A DNA stretch of 64,000 nucleotides, from the NCBI GenBank assembly GCA_031368215.1, contig JANLRD010000276.1:54531-118530 (forward strand). The letters run 5' to 3'. How positions within the stretch are numbered: the stretch's first letter is position 1; every line of letters begins with the position of its first letter. Under the pieces are notes generated by a model. That model had not been told where the DNA came from and did not search any database. It worked only from the letters and a program-made list of their open reading frames with translations. The translations under genes were made by a program, and so were the position numbers. The DNA comes from JANLQX01 sp031368215 (GTDB lineage: Bacteria > Actinomycetota > Acidimicrobiia > Acidimicrobiales > JANYDT01). This document shows, in pieces, positions 51,804 to 60,030 of this stretch.

Positions 51804-52688
51804 GTGCATACGCTTCCCGCTGGTCGCTGGCCGAACGGCGCCTCGCTCGCCCTGTCGATCGTGGTGAACGTGGAGGAGGGCGCCGAGATGAACATCGCCG
51901 ACGGCGACCGCTCCCCCGAACCGGTCGATGAGCTCGGCGTGACCCTCACGAAGCCGGTTCGCAACTACGGGAACGAGTCGAACTACCAGTACGGCATCAA
52001 GGAGGGGTTCGGCCGTATCGCCGCCCTCCTCGATCGGTTCGGATACGCCGCCACATGGACGAGCGCTGCCGTTGCACTCGAACGGGCGCCCCACATCGCC
52101 GGGTACCTCGCCGGTCGTGGTGATGAGGCGGCGAGCCACGGACATCGCTGGGTCCACGTGTTCCGGATGAGCGAGGACGAAGAGCGCGCGTTCCTGAAGG
52201 CCGCCATCGACTCGATCACCGCCACCACCGGAACCAGGCCGTACGGCCACCTCAGCCGCTACCTGCTCACATCGAACACCCGCCGTCTCCTCGTGGAGCT
52301 CGGCTTCCGCTACCACATGGACGACTACTCGGGCGATGAACCGTTCTGGGAAACGACCGAGGCCGGACCGATCGTCATCGTGCCGTACGCGGTCGACACC
52401 AACGACATGAAGTTCTGGAACGCCCCGGGCTACCGACCCGACGACTGGCTGTCCTACAGCGTTGACTCCTTCGACCAACTCCTCCGAGAGGGCCGCGAGG
52501 GCGACCACCGCCGCATGATGAGCACCGGCCTGCATCTCCGGATCATCGGACGCCCCGGACGCATCGTCGCGCTCGAGCGATTCTTCGAACACGTACGTAC
52601 ACGTATGAATGAGCGCAACGACGTGTGGATCACCACCCGGGTCGCCATCACCGAAGCATTTGCCGCCTCGGTCCCACCGCCGGGTTGA
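51804..52688 (+). CDS. Polysaccharide deacetylase-fold protein, PuuE-like
   Basis: 294 residues of the NodB-like carbohydrate esterase fold. Family features are the N-terminal LSIVVNVEEGAEMN with acidic residues, ATWTSAAVALERAPHIAGYLAGRGDEAASHGHRW with the His pair, and YGHLSRYLLTSNTRRLLVELGF. The pattern resembles the PuuE type (cofactor-free allantoinase) more than chitin deacetylases. No ureide pathway gene is nearby, so the activity is uncertain. GTG start at 51804, eleven bases after the palindrome. A short segment near 52594 uses rare codons. Confidence 0.78.
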   Translation: MHTLPAGRWPNGASLALSIVVNVEEGAEMNIADGDRSPEPVDELGVTLTKPVRNYGNESNYQYGIKEGFGRIAALLDRFGYAATWTSAAVALERAPHIAGYLAGRGDEAASHGHRWVHVFRMSEDEERAFLKAAIDSITATTGTRPYGHLSRYLLTSNTRRLLVELGFRYHMDDYSGDEPFWETTEAGPIVIVPYAVDTNDMKFWNAPGYRPDDWLSYSVDSFDQLLREGREGDHRRMMSTGLHLRIIGRPGRIVALERFFEHVRTRMNERNDVWITTRVAITEAFAASVPPPG

Positions 52689-52706
52689 GAGCTGGCTGTC
52701 GCTCCG

Positions 52707-53219
52707 CTACGCGCTGAGCGGCTCCGCGTCGAGCATTAGGTAGGGCATCCAATCGGCCATCGGGTTGCCGAATGCCGCGACGAGCCAGGTGGACGACGAC
52801 GGCGCAATGGGGCGACGGCGCAGCACCATGTTGGTGTGTTCGAGGAGCTTGTCGCCCTTACGGGCGTTGCAGGGCGTGCACGAGGCGACCACGTTGTCCC
52901 AGGTGTGCGGCCCGCCCTTGGAACGGGGCACCACGTGGTCGAGGTTCTCGGCCGAGGCGCCGCAGTATTGACAGCGATGACCGTCACGGGTGAACACCGC
53001 ACGACGGTTGAGCGGCACACGGTTGCGGAACGGCACGCGGACGAAGTGGACGAGCCGGATCACCGACGGCGCGGCGAAGATGGACCGCTCCGACCGGACG
53101 ACGCGGTCCGCTGCATGCACGATCTCCGCCTTCTGCTTGATCACGAGCACAATCGCCCGCTTGACCGGCACGACACAAAGGGGCTCGTACGACGCGTTGA
53201 GAACGAGCGCACCAGCCAT
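52707..53219 (-). CDS. HNH endonuclease (actinobacterial conserved type)
   Basis: 170 residues. The HNH core is RDGHRCQYCGASAENLDHVVPRSKGGPHTWDNVVASCTPCNARKGDKLL, with two CxxC zinc pairs and the catalytic His-Asn-His pattern. The N-terminal part (ALVLNASYEPLCVVPVKRAIVLVIKQKAEI) is the conserved extension found on one-copy HNH proteins across actinobacteria. It is a likely housekeeping nuclease, not a homing endonuclease; no intron or intein is visible. The small gene upstream is 9 bp away on the same strand. Confidence 0.9.
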   Translation of the reverse strand: MAGALVLNASYEPLCVVPVKRAIVLVIKQKAEIVHAADRVVRSERSIFAAPSVIRLVHFVRVPFRNRVPLNRRAVFTRDGHRCQYCGASAENLDHVVPRSKGGPHTWDNVVASCTPCNARKGDKLLEHTNMVLRRRPIAPSSSTWLVAAFGNPMADWMPYLMLDAEPLSA

Positions 53220-53228
53220 CAGTCGAAC

Positions 53229-53501
53229 CTACCCGAGCACCCTGCGTTGCGACCCGGTCCATTTCAGGAACCGGACGACGTCGGCGGCTGACGGCGGTGC
53301 GTCGGAACCGGCATTCGTGTGCAGCCGGAACTCCAGGTATTCACGACTCGGGACCAGCGGACGCCGGGTCATCCCGACCGGAATTCGGGTCGGATGCAGC
53401 CGCCGAAGGGTGCGAAGCGCTTCCGGCCAGAGCAACGGCCGACGCAGAACTGCCAGGAGCACCGCGGACGGGAGCGGGTGGAAGCGTCGACGCGGCACCA
53501 T
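53229..53501 (-). CDS. Conserved hypothetical small protein next to the HNH gene
   Basis: 90 residues with no signal peptide or clear domain. It is basic and Leu/Pro/Arg-rich, starting MVPRRRFHPLPSAVLLAV and ending ADVVRFLKWTGSQRRVLG. Actinobacterial HNH genes of the adjacent type often have a small protein of this kind beside them. Together with the good open frame and compact 9-bp gap, this supports a real gene. Function unknown. Confidence 0.65.
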   Translation of the reverse strand: MVPRRRFHPLPSAVLLAVLRRPLLWPEALRTLRRLHPTRIPVGMTRRPLVPSREYLEFRLHTNAGSDAPPSAADVVRFLKWTGSQRRVLG

Positions 53502-53613
53502 GAGCGGCTACCTACTGCTCCACTTGCGACGAGGTCGCTGCACGGCACGAGACATCACGTGCACTGTAGAAGATCCGAGGAGATTCGTCGCACAACCCCC
53601 GCGAGCAGGCAAT

Positions 53614-54609
53614 TCAGCTCCCCATCCAGGGCGCGAGAGCGTCCGCCATTGCGTGCAATTCGTCCTCGATGTGACCCATCGGCTGAAATGCGACCTCGGT
53701 GATTCCTCCCGCGTCGAGGGCGGCAACTCGCTCGCGTAGTTCCTCCGCCGTCCCGGTCAGCGGCGTGAATGACGACACTGCCCCGGGGGTCACGACCCGG
53801 CGATCGATGTCGTTCAGCACGGTGAGGTGGCCTTCGTGGAGAACGAGATGCCGAGTTGCCTCAGGCGTGGCGCTGACCAGTTCGACGAATCGGGCTCCGT
53901 TTGGAAGGGTGTCGAGACGGCCGGCGTCCTGCTCCAACAGCGCGTGATAGGCCACCGCTGCGCCCGGACCGGCCGTCTCCAGCACGCGGGGTGAGTCGAC
54001 GGTCTCGCCGGGACGGATCACCGTTCCGAAGGCGAGCATCGTTGCCGAGGGGATCCCGACCGCCGACGGATTCGTCCGTGGGTTCGTGGTGAACACGCCG
54101 AGGCCCAGCTCGCGAGCCGTGGCCAGTCCCTTCGGCCCGTTGACCCCGAGCACCCAACGCACGTCGATGGGCCGGGCCGGTGCCTGACCGTCAGTGTGGA
54201 GCATCTTCGTCATGCGGCCCTCGACTTCGACGGTGTCACCGCGCAGAAGACGCTGCACGATGCCCACATGGTCGGGGATGTCGGCCCAGCGCAACGGTTT
54301 CTGTCCCATCGCCCGCCGACCGGTGAACCCCGTACCGAGCCCGATCACAACACGGTCCTCACCGACCAGGCTCGCCAGATGGGCGATCGCAGACGCGGTG
54401 ACCATCGGGTGTCGGAGCGACGGGATCAGCACGCCCGGACCGAGCACGATGCGTTCCGTACGCACCGCCGCCAGGGCCAGCGTCATCCACACGTCGAGTT
54501 GGAGCGCGGGCGTGTCGTACACCCACGCCGTGTGGAACCCCAGCCCCTCGGCCACCTCGATGTGACGAGGGGTATCGGGCACCGGCGCAAACGCACACGA
54601 AATTCGCAT
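53614..54609 (-). CDS. LLM-class oxidoreductase, probably F420-dependent
   Basis: 331 residues from the ATG at 54609 (MRISCAFAPVPDTPRHIEVA). The luciferase-like TIM barrel shows WVYDTPALQLDVWMTLALAAVRTERIVLGPGVLIPSLRHPMVTAS, IGLGTGFTGRRAMGQ and the cofactor-region VLGVNGPKGLATARELGLGVFTTNP. Actinobacterial members mostly use deazaflavin F420, though FMN cannot be excluded. A longer reading upstream to 54666 lacks support. The substrate is unknown. Confidence 0.85.
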   Translation of the reverse strand: MRISCAFAPVPDTPRHIEVAEGLGFHTAWVYDTPALQLDVWMTLALAAVRTERIVLGPGVLIPSLRHPMVTASAIAHLASLVGEDRVVIGLGTGFTGRRAMGQKPLRWADIPDHVGIVQRLLRGDTVEVEGRMTKMLHTDGQAPARPIDVRWVLGVNGPKGLATARELGLGVFTTNPRTNPSAVGIPSATMLAFGTVIRPGETVDSPRVLETAGPGAAVAYHALLEQDAGRLDTLPNGARFVELVSATPEATRHLVLHEGHLTVLNDIDRRVVTPGAVSSFTPLTGTAEELRERVAALDAGGITEVAFQPMGHIEDELHAMADALAPWMGS

Positions 54610-54737
54610 CGTGCAGTTGTAGCGGACGCGACCGCGACGGGGTGCGAGCCTGGTGCGATCCCGCATGGCCCGGCCGTTTTTCGGTTGTCTAGGAACTGCT
54701 TGGACGGATACTCGAGAGTGCCGACCTGTCAGCCGGC

Positions 54738-55934
54738 CTACGCGGCCTCTCGGTCCCGGTCGCGCGCCGTTTCACCGTGACCCGAACCGGGCGGCCCGGA
54801 ACCGGCGAAGAACCGAGAGGTTGCGTCACCTGTTTCATGTCGATGGTGGTGATGCGGCGGACATCGCATCGTCATGAACTCCAGATCGGTCCGGCCCGTG
54901 CCGTCTTCGAAGGGCGGCTCATGATGCGCTTCGCACTGCGGTGCAGGTACCTCGCATCCCGGGGCGGTGCAGTGTCGATCACGAACGGCCATGGCGAGAC
55001 GCTGCAGCGGACTCGCAAGACGACGGCTACGACCGAACTTGAGAATCGCCCCGTTCGTGTCGCGAACGGCCGCGTAGACATCGGACCGCGCCGTGTCGGC
55101 AGCGAGGTCGGCGGCTTCGTCGAAGGTGATCGGACCCTGTCCGACCACTTCGGCGGTGCACGCCTCGGGATCAACGACGACGATCACCGCCGACCGACCT
55201 CCGGCAGTTGTGCCCATCCCCTCTCCGTCGACGAGCGCCATCAGCGCATCGGCCATGCGCTGCTCGGCGGGATCCGCTTCGTGGGCACCGAGCGTCTTCG
55301 CCCGATCCGGATGTTCCGCCCGGTACTTCGCGTCCGTGAGTTCGACCAACCGCGCCTTCAACCGCGCTCCTTCGACCGGAGGCAGAAGTGCCCGCATGCC
55401 GACGCACCCGTCGTCGCTCAGGAAGAACCGCACCGACCGACTGGCTCGCTGACGCGCCCGCCAACCCCGCTCCTTCGCGATGCGATGCGCCGTGACCGTT
55501 CGCGAGAACTCCTCGACCGACTGGCCATGCGCGAGGGTCAGCAACTCGGCCCGATCTTCCTCCGCTGCTGCGGCCAGTACCGACAGGTGCGCTTCACGGA
55601 CGCGCCCCGCCGAGAGTGCCTCGGCCGCCCCTTCCAAGCCCGCCACCAAACCGGCAACCTTCACCGCGTCGCGCGCCTCGCGGCGCGAAAGGCCCACCCC
55701 TCGAGTCAACGCGGCACCCGTATCGCGTCCCGCCGACAACGCCACCGTGGCGACCAGGCGAGCCTGCAACACGGCCAACTCCGCCCGCAACCGGGCCACC
55801 TCGGTGAGGCCAACCTCCGCATCGCTCGCGGAAATCGTTTCGTCGGCGCGCACCGCCGACACAACCGTCCGACGCAACGAAGTGAGCCACGCCGGCAGCT
55901 CCGTTGCATGTGGAGAGGAACTCATGCTCCGCAT
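54738..55934 (-). CDS. DUF222/13E12-type HNH endonuclease
   Basis: 398 residues from the ATG at 55934 (an ATG at 55925 is equally possible). The N-terminal DUF222 domain is Ala/Arg-rich (AARLRAELAVLQARLVATVALS-like stretch, LSRREARDAVKVAGLVAGL). The C-terminal HNH part has CTAPGCEVPAPQCEAHHEPPFEDG and a second run of His and Cys (MRCPPHHHHRHE). DUF222-HNH genes are repeated in many actinobacteria and are known as 13E12 repeats in mycobacteria, where several have LexA boxes. The palindromes just upstream fit that. Activity in vivo is not established. Confidence 0.88.
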   Translation of the reverse strand: MRSMSSSPHATELPAWLTSLRRTVVSAVRADETISASDAEVGLTEVARLRAELAVLQARLVATVALSAGRDTGAALTRGVGLSRREARDAVKVAGLVAGLEGAAEALSAGRVREAHLSVLAAAAEEDRAELLTLAHGQSVEEFSRTVTAHRIAKERGWRARQRASRSVRFFLSDDGCVGMRALLPPVEGARLKARLVELTDAKYRAEHPDRAKTLGAHEADPAEQRMADALMALVDGEGMGTTAGGRSAVIVVVDPEACTAEVVGQGPITFDEAADLAADTARSDVYAAVRDTNGAILKFGRSRRLASPLQRLAMAVRDRHCTAPGCEVPAPQCEAHHEPPFEDGTGRTDLEFMTMRCPPHHHHRHETGDATSRFFAGSGPPGSGHGETARDRDREAA

Positions 55935-55960
55935 GCTACTAAAGATAGGACGAGGTGGCA

Positions 55961-55994
55961 ATACATTTGTTTGTATATGCAGAACATTTGTTCT
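55961..55994 (-). promoter_or_regulatory. LexA-type SOS box and second palindrome upstream of the DUF222-HNH gene
   Basis: AGAACATTTGTTCT at 55981-55994 contains GAAC-N4-GTTC, the core of Gram-positive/mycobacterial LexA sites. ATACATTTGTTTGTAT at 55961-55976 is a second palindrome sharing ACATTTGTT. The region is strikingly AT-rich for this genome and lies 27-60 bp upstream of the HNH start, where a promoter is expected. SOS control is inferred from the consensus. Confidence 0.6.
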
Positions 55995-56041
55995 TGACTT
56001 CGAGTCACCCAGAGGACCAGTCCGTGTTTTGCGGTGGCGGC

Positions 56042-56277
56042 ATGATCGCCCTTCCTCCGTCCGTGGTTGCGCTGCTCGATCCCATGGCCAATGCGCACCT
56101 CTTCACCCTCGACGCCGACGGCAGTCCGTAGGTGTCACTCGTGTGGCCCGCCGTCGACCACGGCAGAACGTCGTCGAGCACCTGCGCTTCCACCAGAACC
56201 TGCGCAACGTGGCGCGCGACCCGCGCATGGTGCTGTCGGTCGAGGCTCCGGACACAAAGCTCGATTGGCCTACATGA
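56042..56277 (+). pseudogene. Broken PPOX/F420-type oxidoreductase gene
   Basis: Reading from the ATG at 56042 gives IALPPSVVALLDPMANAHLF followed by TLDADGSP, typical of pyridoxamine-phosphate-oxidase-fold F420 enzymes. A TAG then sits at 56129-56131, where the family has Gln. VSLVWPAVDHG follows. Near 56155-56162 the frame shifts by one base and continues as QNVVEHLRFHQNLRNVARDP and then RMVLSVEAP in the next frame, ending at a TGA at 56275-56277. The family continues well beyond that point, so the 3' part is lost too. The nonsense codon, the frameshift and the truncation together show decay. Orientation is opposite to the HNH gene upstream. Confidence 0.75.
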
Positions 56278-56319
56278 CTTTCCCGAGACTCGCCGCGTAG
56301 TTTGCGGCCTTTGATCGAT

Positions 56320-57309
56320 TCAGTCGACGGCCAGTGCGTCGAGCCGGACACGCCCCTCTTCGCTGGCCGGCCGGACCGTGGCGGCGAGATCGATGAGTTC
56401 TGTGCGATCTCCCGTTTCCTGGCGAGACAACGCGAGCCAGCTTGCTCCGTCCTGCCACACGACGAACTCGAAGAACTCGCTGTCTGCTGGGGACGCGAAT
56501 CCAATCGTGGTCGTGCCGTCAGCACGTCGGACCTCGACGTCGATCTCGCCGTCCATGCTGTGGCGCGCCTCGCTGGGCGGATCGTGACCTTGGACCGGCC
56601 AGGCAGAGAACACGACGCTCGAGCCCCCACCGAGGTTCTCCCAACTCGGGATCGCGGCGGCAGGGTCCGCATAGAGCGAACGCGTGCCGCCATCGGGGGT
56701 CGAACTGCCGGTCGCCCCGGCGAAGAACTGCAGCACGCTGCGAGTGGTGCCCGTCGCCACCCACCCAACCGGCACCTGCTCGCCGGAGAACGACACTTCA
56801 CCATCGGACCACTCCGCCGTGCCCAGCAATGCAACTGCAACGGCTTCGTCGACATTCAGGGTCATCACGCCGATCGTTGCTCCGGACACTGTTGGCCCGA
56901 CGTATATCCGCTGGTTCTCCGCTTCAGACAACCGCCAGAACGTTCGACCGGCAACATCGATCTCGGTAGCGCGCGCTCGCACATCGTCGAACCGTGGGGC
57001 GCTCGCATCGAACACGCCAATGCCCTCCCGAGGCTGACCGTCATCGTCGGGTGACTCCTGCGGCGAGAACGTCCATCCTGCGAGAATCTCAGGCTCCGAA
57101 GCTTCAGCGACCTGTACGTCGATCAGTGACATCGAGGCCGACTCCGGAATCACGAAACGAAAGACCGCCTCAACGATCGACGTCGTCGCCGGCGAGGCCG
57201 CTCTAGATCTAGACGTGGATTCACCCCCGCTGCTACATCCGCCAGCCACGACCACGGCCAGACCGAGTCCGATCGGTGCGCACGCCCCACCGAATCTGAC
57301 GGCTCGCAT
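56320..57309 (-). CDS. Lipoprotein of unknown function
   Basis: 329 residues from the ATG at 57309, giving a short basic N-terminus, a hydrophobic core and the lipobox VVVAGGC-SSGG. After a Ser/Thr/Arg linker it is a soluble, beta-rich domain with Glu/Asp-rich loops (VFRFVIPESASMSLIDVQ, GWTFSPQESPDDDGQPREG) and no recognised catalytic motif. A longer reading of 12 residues is open but unlikely. It stands between the PPOX relic and a VOC protein, convergent with the former. I do not recognise a family. Confidence 0.7.
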   Translation of the reverse strand: MRAVRFGGACAPIGLGLAVVVAGGCSSGGESTSRSRAASPATTSIVEAVFRFVIPESASMSLIDVQVAEASEPEILAGWTFSPQESPDDDGQPREGIGVFDASAPRFDDVRARATEIDVAGRTFWRLSEAENQRIYVGPTVSGATIGVMTLNVDEAVAVALLGTAEWSDGEVSFSGEQVPVGWVATGTTRSVLQFFAGATGSSTPDGGTRSLYADPAAAIPSWENLGGGSSVVFSAWPVQGHDPPSEARHSMDGEIDVEVRRADGTTTIGFASPADSEFFEFVVWQDGASWLALSRQETGDRTELIDLAATVRPASEEGRVRLDALAVD

Positions 57310-57470
57310 CACCTCATCGTCCCACAGCGATCCAGTGGGCCTCACCGTTCCACTCCATCGTGGTCGAGGTCATCGGAGCGGCGTTCGCAACGCGTGTCGA
57401 TGGCCGCAACCCTGCCCCGGCGGTGGTGGACAGGGCGTCCACGCCGACCGGCCAGCCGGAAAAGTCGGAG

Positions 57471-57962
57471 CTAACGAGCGGAGAACTTCGCGTACTGCTC
57501 GCGAGGCCAGTAGCGCACGGGAGTGATCCCGTCGGGCTGGACTAGCTCCGTCAGAATCCGGTGGTATTCGTAGCAGTTGAGTTCGTACTTGTTGCCCCAC
57601 GGGTCGACGAGGTCGAACGCCCAACACAGGTCGAAGTCGATGAGGTCGTCCGGGCCGAGCGGTCGTCCTTCGGGACTATCGATAGGTCCCGGCAGCGAGC
57701 GTGCGAATGATGAGAACGTCTCGGCATCGACGCTGAACGCGACGCCGGTTTCCTGTCGAACCATCGGGTGATACTCGCTCGTCTCGAACAGCGCGAGCGT
57801 CGTTCGACCACCGTCGGCCGAGATCTGCAGCGGGCCGCCGCCGACGGCCGTCGACCAGAAGTCGTACTCGCTCACGGGTTCGAAACCGAGGTGCGTGCCA
57901 TAACACTCCGCGGCCTTCGCTCGATCCGGAACCCGGATGTGGACGTGATCAAGACTGCCCAT
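57471..57962 (-). CDS. VOC-family (glyoxalase/dioxygenase fold) protein
   Basis: 163 residues from the ATG at 57962, with GGAAG upstream at a good distance. It opens MGSLDHVHIRVPDRAKAAECYGTHLGFEP, a classical first VOC beta-alpha-beta unit with His. A second unit includes FDLVDPWGNKYELNCYEYHR, containing the usual metal-ligand Glu. It could be a lyase, thiol transferase or extradiol-type enzyme; the sequence cannot decide. The neighbouring 370 bp contain only a gene fragment. Confidence 0.82.
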   Translation of the reverse strand: MGSLDHVHIRVPDRAKAAECYGTHLGFEPVSEYDFWSTAVGGGPLQISADGGRTTLALFETSEYHPMVRQETGVAFSVDAETFSSFARSLPGPIDSPEGRPLGPDDLIDFDLCWAFDLVDPWGNKYELNCYEYHRILTELVQPDGITPVRYWPREQYAKFSAR

Positions 57963-58122
57963 GCGGAACTTCCGACGATCGCGCATCACCCCACCGCACT
58001 GGGCGCTTCGGAGGCCCGCAGGTCTGACGGTTAGCACTCCGTCGCACCGGATCGACTCGGCTACAACCTTCGACGAGTCGTCGCCGGGTAGCCGATCGCC
58101 TCGAGAAGCTCGTCATGCAGCA

Positions 58123-58255
58123 ACGAGTTCGTGGAGTTGGGGGCGCCGGCCTCGTCGGTCGAGAACCCCGACTGCGGCTTGCGTCCGATCGGCACGGTGG
58201 CGTGCATGCCCATGATGTCGACGCCGAGCTCGGTGACCTTGCGGTGGTACTCCGA
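58123..58255 (-). pseudogene. Fragment of an acyl-CoA dehydrogenase gene
   Basis: 133 bp nearly identical to 60174-60306 inside the intact acyl-CoA dehydrogenase gene on the same strand; I count four mismatches. It encodes EYHRKVTELGVDIMGMHATV on to APNSTNS in the same frame as the intact gene. The reading is flanked by unrelated sequence and ends at a TAG near 58061 after a novel tail (LLHDELLEAIGYP). It covers only about 44 codons, so it cannot be functional. Confidence 0.8.
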
Positions 58256-58331
58256 TTCGCGGTCCCGTGCGTTCCGACAGGTCACCGTGAACTTCCCCCT
58301 CAGCAGATGGGGTCCCACTATCGTGGGCGGC

Positions 58332-59738
58332 GTGAAAACTCGGTGGACACCCTTGGCGGGGTTCGTGCTGGCGACCGTGGTGTCGTTGTCTGCGTGTGGC
58401 GGTTCCAGCGGTACAGGGAGTAACTCGGGCCCACCCGCCACGGCGGACCGCGCTGGCACCGCCGGAACTACTCGCGTGGACGCAAAGCCCACAAGCGTGG
58501 CTTCCGACGCGCCTCCCTTGGTTGCGCCACTCACCATCACGAACGAGCAGGACCCCACCAAGGTGAGGATCGGCTCGGAGGGTGGGTCGATCGCGGTCAC
58601 GAACGGCGCAGGCACCCGATTCGAGCTCGACGTTCCCGCTGGCGCGTTGCTCTCGCCTCTCGAGATCACCGCAACGCCGGTGTCGTTCGGAGACAACGAT
58701 GTGCGCGGGCAAGGGGTCGTGTACGGCCCCGCAGGTCTGTCGTTCGTCGTCGCTGCGACCCTGAAGGTCACACCCGTCACACCGGTCCCCGTCGCACGGC
58801 AGCTGGCGTTTATGTTCACCGACGACGGAACGGCGATCACTGCCGCCGAGCCCAGCGTCGACGCCAAAGATGTCGTCATCGTCGCCACCCACTTCTCCGG
58901 ATACGGCTACGGCGACCTCACGGACTTGGCGGACAAGGCCCGCGGCGGATATGCCCGTTGGAAGGCGACGAACGAGGCCGCCCGACTCGAATCCGAAGCG
59001 AACGACCTCATCGCCGTCGAACGCGCCGCCCAGCAGTCCGGCGCGGGTGCCGATCCTGACTTCGGGAAGAAGCTGGCTGCGAAGATGGACGAGTATGAAG
59101 CAAAGGTCGTCCAGCCGCGGTTGCGGGCGCCTGGTAAGTCGTGCGCTGACGCCGAGGCTGCCGTGGCCTCGGCACTCGGCTCGCAACGCCAGCGCCAGCT
59201 CTTCGGCATGCCGATTGCGACCCCCAACACGCCCGCACCGCAGATGACCGAGTTCCTGCAGCTGATGGTGGGGCCGTGCGAGAAGGAGGCCGTGAAGGCG
59301 TGTCGAGCGGCGAAGGATGCCTCGGTGCTCGTGACGTTCTGGCTGGGCGCCGACCGCTCCAGTGCGCTGTTCGGCGGTCCCGAGCTGTTTCCGCTCGACG
59401 GCATGCAGGAACGAGCACAGACGATCTGCGAGCCCCAGGCGTATCAGATCTCAGGAGGGCTGCAGGACTGGAAGGTCAACGCACCCGTCTGCAACATCAT
59501 GGATCCGTTCACCCTCTCCGGCGACATCGGCACCATGGAGTTTTCCGGTGGGCTCACCGGCACCTACACATTCGGTGGGGTCATGGATTCGCGCTACACG
59601 GGCACGTACACGTTCACGTTCCCCAACGGACCCAAGGCGCCGGGCAAGCTCGTGGGCGGAGGAAGCGGCTCGATCGCAGGGCAGGCAGGGAGCGGGACGG
59701 AGAACTACACCGCGACGCCCATCGGTCCGGCCTGCTGA
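58332..59738 (+). CDS. Lipoprotein with ZU5-like/beta-sandwich region
   Basis: 468 residues from the GTG at 58332 (a GTG at 58323 is possible). A basic start (VKTRWTPLAGF) and hydrophobic core lead to the lipobox LSAC-GGSSG, then a Ser/Thr/Ala linker. Residues of about 80-200 contain GGSIAVTNGAGTRFELDVPAG and ALLSPLEITATPVSFGDNDV, which resemble the ZU5-like domains of actinobacterial surface proteins. The middle is helical and Glu/Lys-rich (ADKARGGYARWKATNEAARLESEA) with several Cys later (CEKEAVKACRAAKDASV). The C-terminus is a Gly/Thr beta-rich module (GTMEFSGGLTGTYTFGGVMD). It is probably an exposed surface protein. Function unknown. Confidence 0.72.
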   Translation: MKTRWTPLAGFVLATVVSLSACGGSSGTGSNSGPPATADRAGTAGTTRVDAKPTSVASDAPPLVAPLTITNEQDPTKVRIGSEGGSIAVTNGAGTRFELDVPAGALLSPLEITATPVSFGDNDVRGQGVVYGPAGLSFVVAATLKVTPVTPVPVARQLAFMFTDDGTAITAAEPSVDAKDVVIVATHFSGYGYGDLTDLADKARGGYARWKATNEAARLESEANDLIAVERAAQQSGAGADPDFGKKLAAKMDEYEAKVVQPRLRAPGKSCADAEAAVASALGSQRQRQLFGMPIATPNTPAPQMTEFLQLMVGPCEKEAVKACRAAKDASVLVTFWLGADRSSALFGGPELFPLDGMQERAQTICEPQAYQISGGLQDWKVNAPVCNIMDPFTLSGDIGTMEFSGGLTGTYTFGGVMDSRYTGTYTFTFPNGPKAPGKLVGGGSGSIAGQAGSGTENYTATPIGPAC

Positions 59739-59962
59739 GCGCTGCTCCGATCGCTCGGACCTGTCCCATTTTGGACGTCGCGAGTCTCCGTCCGGTGGAC
59801 GAAGGACGGCCTGAGCGGGGCAGCGCACCGGGTGACACCGTCACGCATCGAAAACGGTCCAGGCGATGTCCTTCACGGCTGCACCAGGACGATCTCGACC
59901 TCCCGGAAGGACAGACATCTCCTTCCCGGTCATCGCGGCGGCATGGGAGAAGCCTCCACGTT

Positions 59963-59988
59963 CTTGGACCGGGCTCTTGGACCGGGCT
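59963..59988. repeat. Exact tandem repeat (13 bp x2)
   Basis: CTTGGACCGGGCT occurs twice in immediate succession in the 292-bp gap between the converging lipoprotein and acyl-CoA dehydrogenase genes. I see no gene in this gap. A tandem duplication by slippage is the likely origin. Confidence 0.6.
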
Positions 59989-60030
59989 CGAGGAAGGAGC
60001 GCCGGGGCTCGAGCCGGGAGCGGCAGAACC

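Noticed and set aside
52707..53219. HNH gene considered as a homing endonuclease or mobile intron gene
   Set aside because: It has the N-terminal domain of the single-copy actinobacterial HNH family and no intron, intein or inverted ends around it.
59739..60030. Possible short gene in the gap opposite the tandem repeat
   Set aside because: Short frames there (for example one ending VKDIAWTVFDA) have no family resemblance or ribosome site. I treat them as noise.
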